The notes under the pieces: generated by a model
The model's database searches: none
What the model saw: only the letters and a program-made list of their open reading frames with translations
What the model was told of the DNA's origin: nothing
NCBI GenBank assembly: GCA_018267275.1
Contig: JAFDYV010000010.1
Span: 65,506 to 128,647, forward strand
DNA length: 63,142 nucleotides
Reading direction: 5' to 3'
Origin: Bacteroidota bacterium
GTDB lineage: Bacteria > Bacteroidota > Bacteroidia > Cytophagales > Cyclobacteriaceae
Part shown: piece by piece, positions 59,610 through 63,142 of the stretch
Numbering within the stretch: position 1 is the stretch's first letter
Layout: every line of letters begins with the position of its first letter
Translations under genes and position numbers: made by a program

Positions 59610-60287
59610 ATGAAATGGTTCATTGATTTATTCTCCAGCACGCTCGGCCGCAAAGTAGTAATGGCCTTTTCGGGATTATTCATCATTTTATTTTTGGCCG
59701 TGCACCTTGCCGGCAACCTGCAACTCTTAAAGGACGATGGAGGGGAAGCATTTAACGTCTATGCATATTTCATGACGCATAATCCACTCATCAAAACGAT
59801 TTCGTATGTTAACTACGCGATTTTCCTTGCGCATATTGCTTGGGCAGTTGCACTCACTATTTATAACCGCCAAGCCCGTGGTGCTGAGCGCTACGCGGTC
59901 ACCTCATCTAAGTCATCAATTTGGTCTTCGCGTAACATGGGCATCTTGGGTACTGTCATTCTGGTTTTCTTGATCATTCACATGCGCCAGTTTTGGGGCG
60001 AAATGCATTTTGGGTCAGTGCCAATGAAGACTTATGGTGACCATGAAGTAAAAGACTTGTACACGGTATGTTCATTGGCGTTTCAGAATCCATTGTATGT
60101 GGGATTGTATTGCGTCAGCATGTTGGCTATTGCTTTCCACCTGTGGCATGGATTTTCAAGCGCTTTTCAGACGCTGGGCCTAAACCATATGAAGTATAAT
60201 CCTGTTATTAATTTCGTGGGCAGAACATTTTCGATAGTGGTGCCAGCTTTGTTTGCACTGATACCGATTATGATGTTCCTTGCTTGA
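59610..60287 (+). CDS. sdhC: Succinate dehydrogenase cytochrome b subunit
   Basis: A 225-residue membrane anchor of complex II, with about five helices. It carries histidines of the heme ligands in LAVHLAGNLQL, AHIAWAV, IIHMRQFW and AFHLWHGFSS, the diheme cytochrome b type of the Bacteroidota and epsilon-type frfC. It anchors SdhA and SdhB to the inner membrane and passes electrons to menaquinone. Confidence 0.94.
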   Translation: MKWFIDLFSSTLGRKVVMAFSGLFIILFLAVHLAGNLQLLKDDGGEAFNVYAYFMTHNPLIKTISYVNYAIFLAHIAWAVALTIYNRQARGAERYAVTSSKSSIWSSRNMGILGTVILVFLIIHMRQFWGEMHFGSVPMKTYGDHEVKDLYTVCSLAFQNPLYVGLYCVSMLAIAFHLWHGFSSAFQTLGLNHMKYNPVINFVGRTFSIVVPALFALIPIMMFLA

Positions 60288-60329
60288 GATGTCTAAACCT
60301 AACGTACTAAATCATTTTAATTGCTGAAC

Positions 60330-62252
60330 ATGAAGCTCGATTCTAAAATTCCTGAAGGCCCCTTAGCAGAAAAATGGACGAAACATAAGTTCAATTTGAA
60401 GTTGGTGAATCCGGCCAACAAACGGAAGTACGATGTGATTGTGGTGGGCACAGGCTTGGCCGGAGCATCGGCCGCGGCATCGCTCGGTGAACTGGGTTAT
60501 AATGTGAAGGCATTTTGTTTCCAAGATAGTCCCCGCAGGGCACATAGCATCGCAGCGCAGGGCGGCATCAACGCAGCCAAAAATTATCAGAATGATGGCG
60601 ACAGTATCTATCGTCTGTTTTACGATACAATAAAAGGTGGTGACTATCGTGCGCGTGAAGGCAACGTGTATCGCCTGGCAGAAGTTAGCGTGAGCATCAT
60701 TGACCAATGCGTAGCGCAGGGTGTGCCGTTTGCACGAGAGTATGGCGGCTTGTTGGCGAACCGTTCTTTCGGGGGTGCCCAAGTGTCGCGTACGTTCTAT
60801 GCCCGTGGTCAAACCGGACAGCAATTGTTGTTGGGAGCCTATGGCGCGCTAAACCGGCAAATTGCTAATGGCAAAGTGAAGATGTACAACCGCACCGAAA
60901 TGTTGGATGTGGTAGTTGTAGATGGCAAGGCACGCGGTATTGTAACGCGCGATTTGATTACTGGTAAGATAGAAACCCACAGTGCTCATGCAGTATTGTT
61001 GTGTACAGGCGGTTACGGAAACGTATTTTATTTGTCCACCAATGCCAAAGGCTCAAATGTAACTGCAGCATGGCGTGCGCATAAAAAAGGAGCGTTGTTT
61101 GGAAATCCTTGCTTTACGCAAATTCACCCTACGTGTATCCCTGTTTCCGGTGACCATCAATCAAAGCTGACATTGATGTCCGAGTCGCTGCGAAATGATG
61201 GTCGCGTATGGGTACCGAAGAAACCGATGCCAGGTTTGAAGGGCTTGGATGCGTTGAACGTACCTGAATCGGAGCGTGATTATTTTTTGGAGCGCAAGTA
61301 TCCATCGTTTGGTAATCTGGTTCCTCGCGATGTTGCTTCCCGCAATGCTAAGATAGTTTGCGATGAAGGTCGTGGTGTTGGTTCGGGTTTGGCAGTATTC
61401 CTCGATTTTACAGATGCGATTAAACGCAATGGAGAAGACACCATCCGGGCGAAATACGGCAACTTGTTTGATATGTATGCCCAAATCACTGGTGAGAACC
61501 CTTACAAGTCTCCGATGATGATTTACCCTGCGGTACACTACACCATGGGAGGGCTTTGGGTAGACTATAATTTGATGACCACCGTTCCAGGGTTGTACGC
61601 TTTGGGGGAGGCCAATTTTTCTGACCATGGGGCGAATCGCCTGGGTGCGAGCGCGTTGATGCAAGGTTTAGCTGATGGTTATTTCGTGATTCCTTATACC
61701 GTTGGTGACTACTTGGCCAACATTGGCTGGAATGATAAAGTTAGTACAGACCACCCTGCGTTTAAAGAAGCTGCGCAACAAGCTGAGGAGCGCATGAAAA
61801 AACTGGTCGAGATCAGAGGTAAGAAAACAGTTGATGAATTCCATCGCCAACTCGGCTTGACCATGTGGGAATATTGTGGTATGAGTCGCAGTGAGCAAGG
61901 TTTGACCAAAGCCAAAAAGATTATTCAAGATTTAAAGGCTGAGTTTTGGACGAATGTCAATGTGCTGGGGGGCGCCAATGAGTTAAACCAAGAACTTGAG
62001 AAGGCAAACCGTGTGGCGGACTTGATTGAATTGGGTGAGCTGATGGTAGATGATGCGCTCAACCGTGCGGAGTCATGCGGAGGTCACTTCCGCGAAGAGT
62101 CGCAGACACCCGAAGGTGAAGCAATGCGCAAAGATGACGAGTACGCGTATGTGGCCGCCTGGGAATACAAAGGAGAAAATCAACCCGAGGCGTTGCACAA
62201 AGAAGAACTTAAGTTCGAGAATGTGAAGTTGACACAACGTAGTTATAAATAA
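60330..62252 (+). CDS. sdhA: Succinate dehydrogenase/fumarate reductase flavoprotein subunit
   Basis: A 640-residue FAD subunit. The FAD motif is VVGTGLAGASAAASLGELG, the flavin-linking histidine region is SIAAQGGINAAKNY after RRAHS, the active site has FTQIHPTCIPVSG, and GEANFSDHGANRLGASALM forms the second FAD site. The ATG at 60330 (MKLDSKIPEG) is preferred over a TTG 9 nt upstream. It lies 42 nt after sdhC and is followed by a palindromic repeat and sdhB. Confidence 0.96.
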   Translation: MKLDSKIPEGPLAEKWTKHKFNLKLVNPANKRKYDVIVVGTGLAGASAAASLGELGYNVKAFCFQDSPRRAHSIAAQGGINAAKNYQNDGDSIYRLFYDTIKGGDYRAREGNVYRLAEVSVSIIDQCVAQGVPFAREYGGLLANRSFGGAQVSRTFYARGQTGQQLLLGAYGALNRQIANGKVKMYNRTEMLDVVVVDGKARGIVTRDLITGKIETHSAHAVLLCTGGYGNVFYLSTNAKGSNVTAAWRAHKKGALFGNPCFTQIHPTCIPVSGDHQSKLTLMSESLRNDGRVWVPKKPMPGLKGLDALNVPESERDYFLERKYPSFGNLVPRDVASRNAKIVCDEGRGVGSGLAVFLDFTDAIKRNGEDTIRAKYGNLFDMYAQITGENPYKSPMMIYPAVHYTMGGLWVDYNLMTTVPGLYALGEANFSDHGANRLGASALMQGLADGYFVIPYTVGDYLANIGWNDKVSTDHPAFKEAAQQAEERMKKLVEIRGKKTVDEFHRQLGLTMWEYCGMSRSEQGLTKAKKIIQDLKAEFWTNVNVLGGANELNQELEKANRVADLIELGELMVDDALNRAESCGGHFREESQTPEGEAMRKDDEYAYVAAWEYKGENQPEALHKEELKFENVKLTQRSYK

Positions 62253-62302
62253 CGTGTTGGCGTTTTGATGTGTTGATGTGCAGACGTCAACACTTCAACA
62301 CG
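62253..62302. repeat. Nested inverted repeat between sdhA and sdhB
   Basis: CGTGTTG (62253-62259) pairs with CAACACG (62296-62302), and inside it GTGTTGA pairs with TCAACAC. It begins directly after the sdhA stop. It could lower sdhB expression relative to sdhA or act as an RNA-stability hairpin. It has no T tract. Confidence 0.75.
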
Positions 62303-62325
62303 TGAGCACCTCAATACTTTAAAAT

Positions 62326-63093
62326 ATGAACGTAACAGTAAAAGTTTGGAGACAAAAAGACACAAAGTCAAAAGGAGAGTTCAAGACTTATAAAGTGCAC
62401 ACATCTCCTGATATGTCTTTTCTTGAGATGATGGATGTACTCAACACCGACCTTATCAAAAAAGGTGAGGAATCAATTGCATTCGATCATGATTGCCGTG
62501 AGGGCATCTGTGGAATGTGCAGCATGTACATCAATGGCCATCCGCACGGCCCGTTACAAACTACCACTTGTCAATTGCACATGCGGTCGTTCAAAGATGG
62601 AGAGACAATAACGGTGGAGCCGTGGCGAGCAAAAGCCTTCCCCGTGATTAAAGACTTAGTAGTTGACCGATCCGCGTTCGATAGAATTCAACAAGCAGGA
62701 GGTTATATCAACGTGAATACAGGCGGTGTTCCCGATGCAAATGAAATTCCTATTCCTAAAAAAGTAGCAGACGAAGCTTTTGATGCAGCTACATGCATTG
62801 GCTGTGGCGCGTGCGTAGCAGCTTGTAAAAATGCTTCCGCCATGTTGTTTGTAAGCGCGAAAGTTTCGCAGTTTGCGTTGTTGCCCCAGGGCCAGGTAGA
62901 GCGAAAAGAGCGCGTGGAAAAAATGGTTGCGCAAATGGATGCAGAAGGTTTTGGCGCCTGTACGAATACGCGTGCATGTGAGGCCGAATGTCCAAAGGGT
63001 ATTAGCGTAACAAACATTGCCCGTATGAACCGCGAGTATTTTGGGGCGATGCTGAGCTCGTATGAAGTAGAATCGGGTGGTGGAGTAGGCTAG
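62326..63093 (+). CDS. sdhB: Succinate dehydrogenase/fumarate reductase iron-sulfur subunit
   Basis: A 255-residue Fe-S subunit of complex II. The 2Fe-2S cysteines are in DCREGICGMCSMYINGHPHG and TTTCQLHM, the 4Fe-4S in CIGCGACVAACKNA, and the last group in CTNTRACEAECPKGI. It completes sdhC-A-B. Only the last 49 nt of the window follow it, with no gene seen. Confidence 0.96.
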   Translation: MNVTVKVWRQKDTKSKGEFKTYKVHTSPDMSFLEMMDVLNTDLIKKGEESIAFDHDCREGICGMCSMYINGHPHGPLQTTTCQLHMRSFKDGETITVEPWRAKAFPVIKDLVVDRSAFDRIQQAGGYINVNTGGVPDANEIPIPKKVADEAFDAATCIGCGACVAACKNASAMLFVSAKVSQFALLPQGQVERKERVEKMVAQMDAEGFGACTNTRACEAECPKGISVTNIARMNREYFGAMLSSYEVESGGGVG

Positions 63094-63142
63094 AGATATA
63101 GATAAAATGAAATTGACTTGAAGTAGTTTTGACTTAATCTGA

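Overview
The window reads as the chromosome of a Bacteroidota bacterium, most likely of the Cytophagales type. The evidence is a primary sigma factor of only 287 residues that starts at region 1.2, several promoters of the Bacteroidota form TTTG-N19/20-TAnnTTTG, a TonB-dependent receptor with an N-terminal carboxypeptidase-regulatory-like domain, many small lipoproteins, a DNA polymerase III alpha subunit fused to its own proofreading exonuclease, and bacillithiol-related genes. Most of the window is ordinary housekeeping DNA. The accessory-looking parts are the left edge (1-1700), the tRNA-Asp/GIY-YIG island (about 14.05-15.3 kb) and a strange tRNA-like gene near 45.3 kb.

Layout. 1-1700: a 42-bp tandem repeat, hairpins, and a REP-associated tyrosine transposase (RAYT) bracketed by REP-like palindromes. 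A frameshifted membrane-protein gene follows. The segment from 437 to 1682 is bounded by a 25-bp near-exact duplication of the 3' end of the next gene. 1685-5372 (minus): an upper-glycolysis cluster, pgi, pfkA and a ROK sugar kinase. 5.5-14.0 kb: a solute-binding protein, a START-like protein, tRNA-Met, an LptF/LptG permease, rpsO-pnp, the primary sigma factor, thioredoxin reductase and the bacillithiol deacetylase BshB1. 14.05-14.7 kb: one promoter reads into a tRNA-Asp pseudogene and then an intact tRNA-Asp. A terminator, a stand-alone GIY-YIG nuclease and a second copy of the altered tRNA 3' half follow.

15.4-25.4 kb: mtaB, a DEDDh exonuclease, a Mur-ligase-like central domain, a SixA-like phosphatase, topA, the N-terminal half of a split transketolase, a PIN/antitoxin pair, gamma-glutamyltransferase and a TetR regulator. 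25.4-29.9 kb (minus): a locus with its own small winged-helix regulator, a membrane protein, a TPR protein and a TonB-dependent receptor, with a matched pair of 17-bp palindromic operators. 30-37.5 kb: an M20 peptidase, riboflavin synthase, a PAP2 phosphatase translated right after a hybrid histidine kinase, and a transhydrogenase-like flavoprotein without redox cysteines. 37.5-43.7 kb (minus): sufB-C-D-S-E-T followed by a bacilliredoxin.

44-54.8 kb: an Lrp/AsnC regulator with a long inverted repeat around its promoter, the tRNA-Leu-like RNA gene with an oversized variable region, an acyl-CoA synthetase, assorted envelope or unknown proteins, a sodium:neurotransmitter-type symporter, a TraB/GumN protein and thioredoxin. 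54.8-59.1 kb: dnaE. 59.3-63.1 kb: a 36-residue membrane microprotein, then sdhC-sdhA-sdhB.

Functional themes: central carbon metabolism (pgi, pfkA, ROK kinase, succinate dehydrogenase), thiol redox (TrxA, TrxB, BshB1, bacilliredoxin, SUF Fe-S assembly), and RNA-linked mobile or selfish sequence (RAYT/REP and GIY-YIG/tRNA). Gene names rest on motif recognition only; no database search was run.
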